64,000 nt of DNA from Actinomycetes bacterium (GTDB taxonomy: Bacteria; Actinomycetota; Actinomycetes; Actinomycetales; Microbacteriaceae): assembly GCA_023436775.1 (NCBI GenBank), contig JAEZHW010000055.1:1-64000 (forward strand). The letters run 5' to 3'. Position numbers and translations under genes: made by a program. The notes below the pieces were generated by a model. That model did no database searches and was not told where the DNA came from. It saw only the letters and a list, made by a program, of their open reading frames with translations. Positions 6,964 to 15,040 of the stretch are shown here, piece after piece. Each line of letters begins with the position of its first letter. Positions within the stretch are counted from its first letter, which is position 1.

Positions 6964-7925
6964 GCTCCGTGCGCGTGTTGGTGACCGGTGCTGGCGGTCC
7001 GGCGGGTGTTGCCGTGATCCGCTCGCTGCTGCGCCGAGACGACGTCGAAGTGTTCGCGGCCGACATGGACGGTTGGGCCAGCGGCTTGTATATGGTGCCG
7101 CCGACGCACCGCCGCATCGTGCCGCCGGGACGTTCCGCCGAGTTCTTCGATGCCGTGCGGGCCATGGTCACCGGCGACCGCCTCGATGCGATCGTGTCGA
7201 CGGTGGACGTCGAATTGCCGGCGCTGGCTGCCCGGCGCGACGAACTCGGTGCGATCCTCGTCGCTCCGAGCGCCGAGGCGCTGACGACCTGCCTCGACAA
7301 GTGGCTGCTGGTGCAGGCCTGCCAAGGGGCCGCCCGCGTACCCGAGACCGCGCTCCTGACTGCTGAGGGCGTGGCTCGGGACTGGACGTTCCCAGTACTG
7401 GTGAAGCCGCGCGCGGGTGCGGGCTCTCGCGGGGTGCATGTCATCGAGTCGCGAGCGGCGCTCGAGGCGATGCCGCTGGACGAAGCGATCCTGATCCAGG
7501 AATACCTGCCCGGCGAGGAGTACTCGGTTGATGTGCTGATGGGCGAGGCGGGTAACGCCATCGCTGCCGTGCCGCGCCTGCGCGCCCGAGTTGACTCCGG
7601 GGTGGCGGTCGCCGGCCGAACCGTCAACCGCGCGGATCTGCGCGACGCGGCTGAGGCACTGGCTCGTGCCGCTGGCATCGTCGGGGTGGCGAACGTGCAA
7701 CTGCGGGAGACCGCGGACGGCGTGCCGGCCCTGCTGGAAATTAACCCGCGATTCTCCGGCTCGATGCCGCTGACCGTGGCTGCTGGGGCAGACATGCCCT
7801 CACTGGTGCTCGACCAGGCGCTCGGTCGCCCGATCCCGGACCATGTGGACGTCGCCGAAGTGGCGGTCGTGCGCTACCTCGAAGACATTTTCGTCCCAGT
7901 CGAATCCATCATTGAGGCGCCATGA
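6960..7925 (+). CDS. ATP-grasp domain ligase (carbamoyl-phosphate-synthase-like)
   Basis: The 321-aa protein starts with a Rossmann-like pre-ATP-grasp domain (LVTGAGGPAG, DMDGWASG). The ATP-grasp core follows, with the FPVLVKPRAGAGSRGV strand-loop near residue 145, IQEYLPGEEYSVDV near 180 and the metal-binding LLEINPRFSGS near 260. It resembles CarB-like ATP-grasp ligases that form a carboxylate-amine or similar bond through an acylphosphate. The start overlaps the REC-PIG-L stop by ATGA. In context it could attach an amino acid or similar group to a sugar-containing substrate, but this is inference. Confidence 0.88.
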   Translation: MSSVRVLVTGAGGPAGVAVIRSLLRRDDVEVFAADMDGWASGLYMVPPTHRRIVPPGRSAEFFDAVRAMVTGDRLDAIVSTVDVELPALAARRDELGAILVAPSAEALTTCLDKWLLVQACQGAARVPETALLTAEGVARDWTFPVLVKPRAGAGSRGVHVIESRAALEAMPLDEAILIQEYLPGEEYSVDVLMGEAGNAIAAVPRLRARVDSGVAVAGRTVNRADLRDAAEALARAAGIVGVANVQLRETADGVPALLEINPRFSGSMPLTVAAGADMPSLVLDQALGRPIPDHVDVAEVAVVRYLEDIFVPVESIIEAP

Positions 7926-8647
7926 CGCATCCGGAGCTCCGCGGTGACTGGCACGTCCACTCGGACTTCTCCGATGACGCGGTCAGTTCGATTGCCGAGA
8001 ACCTCATCGCTGCCGCCGAGGCGGGATTGACTGAAATTCGACTCACCGATCACGTCCGAATCGGCACCACTTACGTACCGCGATTCCTGGAGACCGTGGC
8101 TGCCACCCCTGTGCCATCGGGACTCACTGTGTACACGGGGGTCGAGGCGAAGATTCTGGACGCGAATGGCACCCTCGACATCCCCGGGGACTTGGTCGTT
8201 GGTCCGGGAGGCGTGGATGGCATCGTCATTGCCGATCACCAGTTCCCGGGGCCAGACGGGCCCTGGAAACCGGAGCGAGCCCGCGAGGCGCTGGCCGAGG
8301 GCTGGGCGCCCGAGGCGGCGATCGAGATGCTGGTCACGGCCACCGTTCGGGCGATGGAGCAGGCGGGCGGCAGCGCGCAGCTCGCGCACTCGTTCTCGAT
8401 CCTGCCGAAGATCGGCTTGGACGAGTCGCAACTGTCCGACGACGTCCTGCGCGCATGGGCTGATGCCGCGGCCCGGACTGGCACCGCGATCGAGGTGAAT
8501 GAGAAGTGGGGCTGCCCAGGCCCGCGTGCCATCCGCGCTGCCTGGTCTGCGGGTGCGCGTGTGGTCGCCTCAACCGATAGTCATATCGCCAGCGATGTCG
8601 GCCAATATCAACGAGTCGCGGACCTGTTCACGGAGGCTCGGGGATGA
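7922..8647 (+). CDS. PHP domain metal-dependent phosphoesterase
   Basis: The 241-aa protein carries the four PHP motifs: DWHVHSDFSDD near residue 9, LTDHVR near 41, GVEAK near 79 with IADHQF near 103, and ASTDSHI near 218; a further AHSFS histidine lies near 157. The pattern is close to histidinol-phosphatase-type PHP enzymes, which hydrolyse phosphomonoesters using two or three metals. No histidine-biosynthesis gene is nearby, so a different phosphorylated substrate within this operon is more likely. The start overlaps the ATP-grasp stop by ATGA. Confidence 0.88.
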   Translation: MTHPELRGDWHVHSDFSDDAVSSIAENLIAAAEAGLTEIRLTDHVRIGTTYVPRFLETVAATPVPSGLTVYTGVEAKILDANGTLDIPGDLVVGPGGVDGIVIADHQFPGPDGPWKPERAREALAEGWAPEAAIEMLVTATVRAMEQAGGSAQLAHSFSILPKIGLDESQLSDDVLRAWADAAARTGTAIEVNEKWGCPGPRAIRAAWSAGARVVASTDSHIASDVGQYQRVADLFTEARG

Positions 8648-10146
8648 CTGCCCTGGAGTGGCTAGGGACCGGTGGCAACATCCTCGCCCTCATCCTGGTG
8701 TTGTTCGCCGCGATGGCGACGGTGCCGGCGCTGGTGATGTCGATGCAGTTCTTGCTGGTGCCATTCCATGCCCGGATCAATAACTACCGCTATGCAGCCC
8801 CCTACACACCGAACGTGGCGGTCATCGTGCCGGCCTGGAACGAGGGCGCGGTGATCGGCGGCTCAATAGATCGGCTGATGGGGTTGGACTACCCGGAGGG
8901 GCGGCTCCGGATTTACGTCGTCGACGACGCGTCAACGGACAACACTCCCGAGGTAGTCCGGCAGAAGGAGTTGGAGTACCCAGGGGCGGTCTATCACCTG
9001 CGGCGCGAGAAAGGCGGCCAGGGCAAGGCGCACACCCTGAACCACGGCATCCGACACGTCCTCAGCGAGGACTGGATGGAGGCCATGCTGATCATGGACG
9101 CCGACGTGATCTATCTGCCCGATTCGCTGCGCAAGATGACCCGGCATCTGGCCGACCCCGAGGTGGGCGCGGTCACCGCCTACATCCGCGAGGGCAGCCA
9201 GGACAAGACCTACCTGACCCGGTTCATCGCCTTCGAATACGTGCTGAGCCAGGTGGGTAGCCGTCGTGCGCAGAACGTCCTGGGCGCGCTGGCGTGCCTG
9301 GCCGGGGGAGCCCAGCTGCACTCCCGCACCAATATCGAACAACTCGGCGGTGCCATCGACACCTCGTCGCTGGCCGAGGACACGGTCACCACGATGGAAA
9401 CCCAGCTGGCTGGCCGTCGGGTCGTGTTCGAACCGCACGCCGTCGTCCTCGCTGAAGAGCCGCAGCGCGTGGAGGCGCTCTGGAAGCAGCGACTGCGCTG
9501 GGCACGAGGTAACGTGCAACTCACCGAGCGGTACAAGCATGTCTGGTTTCGACCCGCCAAGCAGCACAAGCTTGGCAGTATCGCCTTTGGTCTGATCTGG
9601 TTCTCGGTCTTCCTGCTGCCGGCGCTGATGATTCTGGCCTCGGTGGGTCTGACCGGTCTGTACCTACTGGATTCGAGTCTGGCGATGAAGGTCTTCCAAC
9701 CGCTCTGGATCACCGTCAGCGCCGCATACATCTATTCGATGGTGTTGGCGATGTTGCTGGATCCCAGGACTGGTCTGAGCTCATGGCGCGAGGTGATCCT
9801 GTTCCCGGGCGTCATCTCGCTGGTGGCGATGCTGGAGGCGTTCTTCCCGGGCCTGCTCACCGAGGACGTGCCGGGACTCTTTGGCGTGGTGTTCCCGCCC
9901 GAGGTGATCAGTATCTGGTACCTGTCCACCTTCGCTTGGCTGTCGCTGTGCATGCTCGCGGCCTGGGGTGTCCGGTTGGTGGACCGGAGTCGCTGGGGTC
10001 GTTGGCTGAGCCCGTTCCTGGTGTACCTGGTGGGATTCGGACCGATGCTCTGTGCCATCACCTTCGACGCCTACGTCAAGGAATGGCGAGGGGCTGCGAT
10101 GACCTGGGACAAGACCGAAAAGGTCGGACGGGTGCTGACGGCATGA
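8644..10146 (+). CDS. Membrane-bound family 2 glycosyltransferase (processive type)
   Basis: The 500-aa protein has one N-terminal transmembrane helix, a GT-A catalytic domain and about four to five C-terminal helices. Motifs are VIVPAWNEG, VDDAS near residue 94, the DAD triad near 152, LAEDT and QRLRW near 282, the D,D,D,QxxRW set of processive enzymes such as hyaluronan, cellulose and poly-GlcNAc synthases. It probably elongates or transfers sugars at the inner face of the membrane. Together with a PIG-L deacetylase this suggests an N-acetylhexosamine product, but donor and acceptor are unknown. It overlaps both neighbours by ATGA. Confidence 0.9.
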   Translation: MTALEWLGTGGNILALILVLFAAMATVPALVMSMQFLLVPFHARINNYRYAAPYTPNVAVIVPAWNEGAVIGGSIDRLMGLDYPEGRLRIYVVDDASTDNTPEVVRQKELEYPGAVYHLRREKGGQGKAHTLNHGIRHVLSEDWMEAMLIMDADVIYLPDSLRKMTRHLADPEVGAVTAYIREGSQDKTYLTRFIAFEYVLSQVGSRRAQNVLGALACLAGGAQLHSRTNIEQLGGAIDTSSLAEDTVTTMETQLAGRRVVFEPHAVVLAEEPQRVEALWKQRLRWARGNVQLTERYKHVWFRPAKQHKLGSIAFGLIWFSVFLLPALMILASVGLTGLYLLDSSLAMKVFQPLWITVSAAYIYSMVLAMLLDPRTGLSSWREVILFPGVISLVAMLEAFFPGLLTEDVPGLFGVVFPPEVISIWYLSTFAWLSLCMLAAWGVRLVDRSRWGRWLSPFLVYLVGFGPMLCAITFDAYVKEWRGAAMTWDKTEKVGRVLTA

Positions 10147-10280
10147 ACAACTCCCGTGGCGCGCAGCGTCAGCAGATTCAGACCGATCGCAAGCTGGAGC
10201 GTTGGCTCTGGCTCAAGTCCCTCACCGCACTCGCCGTCGTCGTCGGCATGGTGATCATCCGCGAGGTGTACTTCATATGA
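10143..10280 (+). CDS. 45-aa single-pass membrane protein
   Basis: This small gene starts at an ATG overlapping the glycosyltransferase stop (10143-10146) and its own TGA overlaps the kinase ATG (10277-10280). The peptide has a charged N-terminal half rich in Arg and Gln (residues 1-25) and one hydrophobic helix (about 27-40). Its placement, with perfect 4-nt overlaps on both sides, argues that it is translated. It could be an accessory subunit of the glycosyltransferase or a sensor partner of the kinase. No family is recognised. Confidence 0.7.
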   Translation: MNNSRGAQRQQIQTDRKLERWLWLKSLTALAVVVGMVIIREVYFI

Positions 10281-12085
10281 GTCCTGACCTGCCGACCCAG
10301 CCGATCCGCGTCCCCAGCGCGGCCCGGCGCATCGACGTCGGACGGACCTCCACCCCGGATGCCGTGACCGTACCGCGCAGCCTCGAGCGTTGGCAAGTGA
10401 TGCTCGACTCGACCAGCCCCGGTGCTCGTCAGTTGACCACGGTGGTTGGGGTCATCGTGGCCATGTTGATGATGTGGGTCGTGCCGGGCCTGCCGCCCCA
10501 AGATCCACAGGCCATCTGGAGCGGCGTGTTCCTGCTCGCGGCCATCACGGTTGCGGCGGTGCTGATTGATTGGTCGCAGTTACCGCAGCGCTGGACACTC
10601 GTGGTGCCGCTGCTGTCCATGATCGCCATCGGGTTCTTCCGGATCGGTACTGGCGGCGCTGCCTCGCCGTTCGCGGCTCTGGTCGTGCTGCCCGTGCTGT
10701 GGATTGCTGCCGAACCGGGCCGCCGCAACATCTCTATCGCCACGGCGATGTCCGTTCTGGTGATGCTCATGCCGTACCTGTTCGGCTACTCGCCATGGAA
10801 TGACGGACAGATTCTGCGGGTTATCTACTCGCCGCTGATCTATCTGATGATGTCGATGATCGTCAATGAGCTCACACGCCGTGCCCGAGAGCAGATCGCC
10901 GACGAACGCGCCCTCTCGCGTGAGCGAGCGCTGCGCTTGCAGCAGGCGCAGGCCAGTGAAGCAGCGATCGCAGACGTGGTGTCGAGCCTGCAGGCCTCGG
11001 AGGACTTCAACCGCAGCGTCTGGAACTCGGTCGTCCATGAGGCGCTGATCGTAACCGACCCGATCGGCGTGATCGTCTCGTGGGCGCCCGGAGCGGAGCG
11101 GCTCTTTGGAGTCGATGCGCTCAAGGCGACCGGTGGCTTGTCGATCCTCGACTTCATCGCGGACGCGAACTTGCCCGAGGCCGTGACACTGTCACTGTCC
11201 GACGTGATCGAACTGACCTCGCGCCCCGACGAACTCGGTGACCCCATCTTGATGCGCGGCGCAAACGGGACATCGATTCCGGTGCGACTGTCCTCATCAC
11301 CGCGACACGACCGGGCCGGACGCTTGATCGGCTACATCTTCGTCGCCCTCGATGTGACGCAGTCCCAGGAAGTGAACCGACTCAAGGATGAGTTCGTTGG
11401 CTTGATTTCGCACGAGCTGCGAACGCCACTGGCATCGATCCTGGGCTACTTGGAACTGGCGAAGGACGAATCCGAGCAGTTGCCCAGTGAGGTGGTGCAA
11501 TACCTCTCGGTCGCGGAACGAAACGCACAGCGCCTGCTCAACATCGTCGGCGACCTGTTGTTTGTGGCCCAGGTCGACGCAGGGAGGATGCCGCTGCAAT
11601 TGCAGACACTCGACCTCAGTGACGTGGTGCGCACCTCGATCGAGACCGCCCTGCCGGCAGCCAGTCAGCGCATGATCTCGCTGCTGCGGGATGGCGATGA
11701 GGGCAGCTGCTTCGTACACGGCGACCCCCTGCGACTCGGCCAGGCGCTCGACAACCTGATCTCCAACGCCGTCAAATTCACGCCGGATGGCGGTACGGTG
11801 ACCGTCGGGCTCGACCGCCAAGAGGATTGCGTTCGCTTGCGGGTCACTGACACGGGCATGGGGATTCCCGCCGATGAGATGGACCTGCTGTTCACCCGAT
11901 TCTTCCGGTCACGCAGCGCCGCCCGACAGTCGGTGCCCGGCGTCGGCCTCGGTCTGAACATCACGAAATCGATCGTGCTGGCGCACCAGGGCGAGTTGGC
12001 TGCCTCCAGCGTGGAGGGGGAGGGTACGACCTTCACGATCACGCTGCCGGTATTCGCGACTCGGGTTGAGGTGAATTCGCATTAG
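10277..12085 (+). CDS. Membrane sensor histidine kinase with PAS domain
   Basis: The 602-aa protein has a 50-aa cytosolic start, about six transmembrane helices to residue 195, a coiled coil, a PAS domain (about 240-360), a HisKA domain with phospho-accepting His379 in SHELRTPL, and an HATPase_c domain with N-box DNLISNAVKF, G1 DTGMGIP and G2 GVGLGLNITKS. It is a complete kinase. The only response regulator in the operon is the REC-PIG-L fusion five genes upstream, so that is its probable partner. The membrane part has little periplasmic sequence, so it may sense the membrane or a lipid intermediate. The start overlaps the small membrane gene by ATGA. Confidence 0.93.
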   Translation: MSPDLPTQPIRVPSAARRIDVGRTSTPDAVTVPRSLERWQVMLDSTSPGARQLTTVVGVIVAMLMMWVVPGLPPQDPQAIWSGVFLLAAITVAAVLIDWSQLPQRWTLVVPLLSMIAIGFFRIGTGGAASPFAALVVLPVLWIAAEPGRRNISIATAMSVLVMLMPYLFGYSPWNDGQILRVIYSPLIYLMMSMIVNELTRRAREQIADERALSRERALRLQQAQASEAAIADVVSSLQASEDFNRSVWNSVVHEALIVTDPIGVIVSWAPGAERLFGVDALKATGGLSILDFIADANLPEAVTLSLSDVIELTSRPDELGDPILMRGANGTSIPVRLSSSPRHDRAGRLIGYIFVALDVTQSQEVNRLKDEFVGLISHELRTPLASILGYLELAKDESEQLPSEVVQYLSVAERNAQRLLNIVGDLLFVAQVDAGRMPLQLQTLDLSDVVRTSIETALPAASQRMISLLRDGDEGSCFVHGDPLRLGQALDNLISNAVKFTPDGGTVTVGLDRQEDCVRLRVTDTGMGIPADEMDLLFTRFFRSRSAARQSVPGVGLGLNITKSIVLAHQGELAASSVEGEGTTFTITLPVFATRVEVNSH

Positions 12086-12088
12086 CCT
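12083..12088 (+). promoter_or_regulatory. -10 box of leaderless MFS gene
   Basis: TAGCCT overlaps the stop codon of the histidine kinase and ends 6 nt before the GTG at 12095. It gives the transporter its own promoter, separate from the upstream operon. Confidence 0.45.
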
Positions 12089-12094
12089 GGAGTG

Positions 12095-13480
12095 GTGACT
12101 CGCGGATCTGCTTCGGGCGACGACGCCCTGACTCTTACTCGCACCCAGCGGCTCGACCGACTGCCCTTCACTCGGCGTCATCGGGGCCTCCTGTTTGGCT
12201 CAGGCCTGGGCTGGGCCCTGGATGCGATGGACATTGGTCTGGTCTCCTTCGTCATCGCGGCGCTGACACTGGAATGGCAGCTCGCGCCCAGCGAGTCCAG
12301 CCTGATTGTCAGCATTGGCTTTGCGGGTATGGCCGTCGGCGCGAGCCTCGGTGGGGTGCTGGCGGACCGCTTCGGTCGGCGCACGGTCTTTGCGCTGAGC
12401 TTGATCCTGTTTGGGGTCGCAACCGGCTTCTCGGCGGCGGCGTTCTCGGTGGCATCGCTGCTGGTGCTGCGGTTCCTGGCCGGGGTTGGCATGGGTGCCG
12501 AACTGCCGGTCGCCTCGACCTACATGAGTGAGTTTGCGCCCAGCCGCATCCGCGGCCGCGTGGTGGTCCTGCTCGAGGCCTTCTGGGCGGTGGGTTGGAT
12601 TATCGCCGCGCTCATTGGTGCCTTCATTGTGCCGCTGGAGCACGGCTGGCGTTGGGCCTTGCTGGTGGGAGCAGTGCCAGCGCTGTATGCAGTGGCGGTG
12701 CGATTCCGGATGCCAGAGTCTGTGCGCTTCCTGGAGCGTCAGGGACGCTTCGGTGAGGCCGAGGCGGTGGTGCACTCGCTCGAAACCGCGGCCGGCGTCG
12801 CAGCCCCCGCGACCGCAGCGGCGGATCAGGGCGGCACCGCGGGGGAGCTGGGCGCGGCCGCTGGCGGCCAGGCCTCGAGCGGTATCTGGCAGCGCCTCGC
12901 GGCCCTCTGGGCACCGGGCCGAAAGCGCATCACGGCCGCGCTCTGGGCGGTGTGGTTCTGCGTGAACTTCAGCTACTACGGCGCCTTCATTTGGATACCG
13001 TCGATTTTGGTGGCGTCCGGATTCGAACTGGTGAAGTCGTTCCAATTCACCTTGATCATCACCCTGGCGCAGTTGCCCGGCTACTTGTTGGCTGCCTGGC
13101 TCATCGAGGTCTGGGGCCGGCGCGCGACGCTCGCCACCTTTCTGGTCGGATCTGCTGCATCCGCGGTGCTGTTCGGTACCGCAACTGAGGTGTGGAGCAT
13201 CATCGCCTTCGGCTGTGCCTTGTCGTTCTTCAACCTCGGGGCCTGGGGTGCGTTGTATGCGATTACCCCCGAGCTGTATCCGACAGAGATTCGCGGCACC
13301 GGTTCCGGCTGGGCTGCCGGGGTGGGGCGGATCGCCTCGATTGTGGCGCCGCTGACCGTTGGTCCGCTGCTGCTGGCTGGCGGCGCGCCGCTGCTCTTCG
13401 TGGTGTTCTCGGCCTTCTTTGCCGTGGCGGCGGCCAGTGCTTTGCTGCTCGCTGAGCGACGCGGCGAGGTGCTCGACTAG
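12095..13480 (+). CDS. MFS transporter (sugar/organic-acid porter type)
   Basis: The 461-aa protein has twelve predicted helices in two halves, with LADRFGRRT after helix 2 and YMSEFAPSRIRGR after helix 4, the conserved motifs of the metabolite:proton symporter and sugar-porter families. A central loop of about 60 residues (roughly 225-280) is Ala/Gly-rich. The GTG at 12095 is chosen because TAGCCT lies 6 nt upstream; a GTG at 12092 is in frame but would put the start 3 nt from the box. Substrate is unknown; candidates are aromatic acids, sialic acid-like sugars or niacin. It follows the histidine kinase closely but seems to have its own promoter. Confidence 0.88.
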   Translation: MTRGSASGDDALTLTRTQRLDRLPFTRRHRGLLFGSGLGWALDAMDIGLVSFVIAALTLEWQLAPSESSLIVSIGFAGMAVGASLGGVLADRFGRRTVFALSLILFGVATGFSAAAFSVASLLVLRFLAGVGMGAELPVASTYMSEFAPSRIRGRVVVLLEAFWAVGWIIAALIGAFIVPLEHGWRWALLVGAVPALYAVAVRFRMPESVRFLERQGRFGEAEAVVHSLETAAGVAAPATAAADQGGTAGELGAAAGGQASSGIWQRLAALWAPGRKRITAALWAVWFCVNFSYYGAFIWIPSILVASGFELVKSFQFTLIITLAQLPGYLLAAWLIEVWGRRATLATFLVGSAASAVLFGTATEVWSIIAFGCALSFFNLGAWGALYAITPELYPTEIRGTGSGWAAGVGRIASIVAPLTVGPLLLAGGAPLLFVVFSAFFAVAAASALLLAERRGEVLD

Positions 13481-13597
13481 GGGTTTTCTGCACCCGAACC
13501 GCCATGCCGTGCCGCCACGCGCTGGCGTGTTTGGTGGAGTCAGGATGCAGGCGATACGCTCAGGCCATTCCACTGCAATGAAGCGAAGGAGCATGCG

Positions 13598-14956
13598 ATG
13601 AGCGACGACCAGGTGATGTATACCCTCGGACCTGACGAGGAGGTCACCCACTGGTACAACATCGCGGCCGACTTCCCGACTCCGCCGCCGCCGCCGCTGC
13701 ACCCGGGCACGCACGAGCCGGTCGGACCGGATGACCTCGCGCCGCTGTTTCCGATCGAACTGATCATGCAGGAGGTGACGCAGGAGCGCTTCGTGGAGAT
13801 TCCGCAGCCGGTCCTGGACGTCTACCGCCAGTACCGGCCCTCGCCGCTGTACCGCGCCCGCCGCTGGGAGCAGCTGCTCGGCACCACGGCCCGGATCTAC
13901 TACAAGTACGAGGGCGTCTCGCCGGCCGGCTCGCACAAGGTGAACACTGCCGTGCCCCAGGTCTACTACAACTCGCTGCACGGCGTCCGCCGTCTCACCA
14001 CCGAGACCGGCGCCGGTCAGTGGGGGACCGCACTGGCCTACGCCACCTCGCTGTTCGGTGTGGAATGTGAGGTCTGGCAGGTCGGTGCCTCCTATGACTC
14101 GAAGCCGCAGCGCCGCACCCTGATTGAGGTGTTCGGTGGCAAGGTGCACCGCTCGCCCTCACGCCTCACGGAGGCTGGGAAGGCTTTCCCCGAGGACCAC
14201 CCGGGGTCGCTCGGCATCGCGATCTCCGAAGCCGTGGAGGTTGCGGCCCAGGACGAGACCAGCAAGTATGCCTTGGGCTCGGTGCTGAACCACGTGCTGC
14301 TGCACCAGACGGTGATCGGTGAAGAGGCGATCCGTCAGTTGGCGAAGGCGGGCGAGGAGAAGCCGGACGTGGTGATCGGCTGCGCTGGTGGCGGTTCGAA
14401 CCTCGCCGGTCTCGTCTTCCCCTTCCTGCGCGAGAACCTGACCAAGGATGCGGGCATCCGTCTGGTGGCGGTCGAGCCGGCCTCCTGCCCGACCATGACG
14501 CGCGGTGAGTACCGGTACGACTTCGGTGACACCGCGGGCATGACTCCGCTGATGAAGATGTACACCCTGGGTCACGACTTCGTGCCGAGCCCCATCCACG
14601 CCGGTGGCTTGCGCTACCACGGCATGGCTCCGCTGGTATCGCACGCGGTGCACGAGGGCTACATCACCCCGGTCGCCCTGGCGCAGACCGAGTGCTTCGA
14701 AGCGGGTATCGAGTTCGCTCGCACGCAGGGCATCGTCCCCGCACCCGAGTCCTCGCACGCGCTGGCTCAGGCTCGTCGCGAGGCACTCGAGGCGAAGGAG
14801 AAGGGGGAGGAGCGTGTGATCGTGATCGGCCTGTCCGGCCACGGCCTGCTCGAGCTCGGTGCCTACGAGCAGTTCCTCAAGGGCAAGCTCTCGGACGATG
14901 CGCTGTCGGAGTCGGCCCTGAGCGAGTCGCTCGCGGGTGTGCCGCAGATCGACTAG
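13598..14956 (+). CDS. trpB2: TrpB-like PLP-dependent enzyme (tryptophan synthase beta, TrpB2 type)
   Basis: The 452-aa protein matches the TrpB2 group, with the long N-terminal extension (WYNIAADFPTPPPPPLHPG), the PLP lysine in GSHKVN near residue 112, ETGAGQWG and a GCAGGGSN phosphate loop. Tryptophan synthase beta converts indole and serine to tryptophan; TrpB2 enzymes often stand alone and may also salvage indole or use other substrates. The ATG has GAAGGAG 6 nt upstream. No trpA or other trp gene is adjacent. A 17-bp perfect hairpin follows the stop codon. Confidence 0.93.
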   Translation: MSDDQVMYTLGPDEEVTHWYNIAADFPTPPPPPLHPGTHEPVGPDDLAPLFPIELIMQEVTQERFVEIPQPVLDVYRQYRPSPLYRARRWEQLLGTTARIYYKYEGVSPAGSHKVNTAVPQVYYNSLHGVRRLTTETGAGQWGTALAYATSLFGVECEVWQVGASYDSKPQRRTLIEVFGGKVHRSPSRLTEAGKAFPEDHPGSLGIAISEAVEVAAQDETSKYALGSVLNHVLLHQTVIGEEAIRQLAKAGEEKPDVVIGCAGGGSNLAGLVFPFLRENLTKDAGIRLVAVEPASCPTMTRGEYRYDFGDTAGMTPLMKMYTLGHDFVPSPIHAGGLRYHGMAPLVSHAVHEGYITPVALAQTECFEAGIEFARTQGIVPAPESSHALAQARREALEAKEKGEERVIVIGLSGHGLLELGAYEQFLKGKLSDDALSESALSESLAGVPQID

Positions 14957-14966
14957 TCACGACACG

Positions 14967-15002
14967 GACGAAGCGCCGCAGGAAATCCTGCGGCGCTTCG
15001 TC
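14967..15002. terminator. Strong hairpin terminator after trpB2
   Basis: A perfect 17-bp inverted repeat (14967-14983 and 14986-15002) with a 2-base centre lies 10 nt after the stop and is followed by GTTGTTGG rather than a T-run. It sits between convergent genes and probably serves both strands. Confidence 0.8.
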
Positions 15003-15040
15003 GTTGTTGGATGGATGTGCCAGGGTGTGTGTGAAAGGGT

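Noticed and set aside
13481..13597. Possible regulatory RNA before trpB2
   Set aside because: The 117-bp gap shows no T-box, tryptophan leader peptide or clear terminator/antiterminator pair.
12200..14149. 649-codon minus-strand frame across MFS and trpB2 genes
   Set aside because: It runs antisense to two clearly recognisable genes and has no domain signature.
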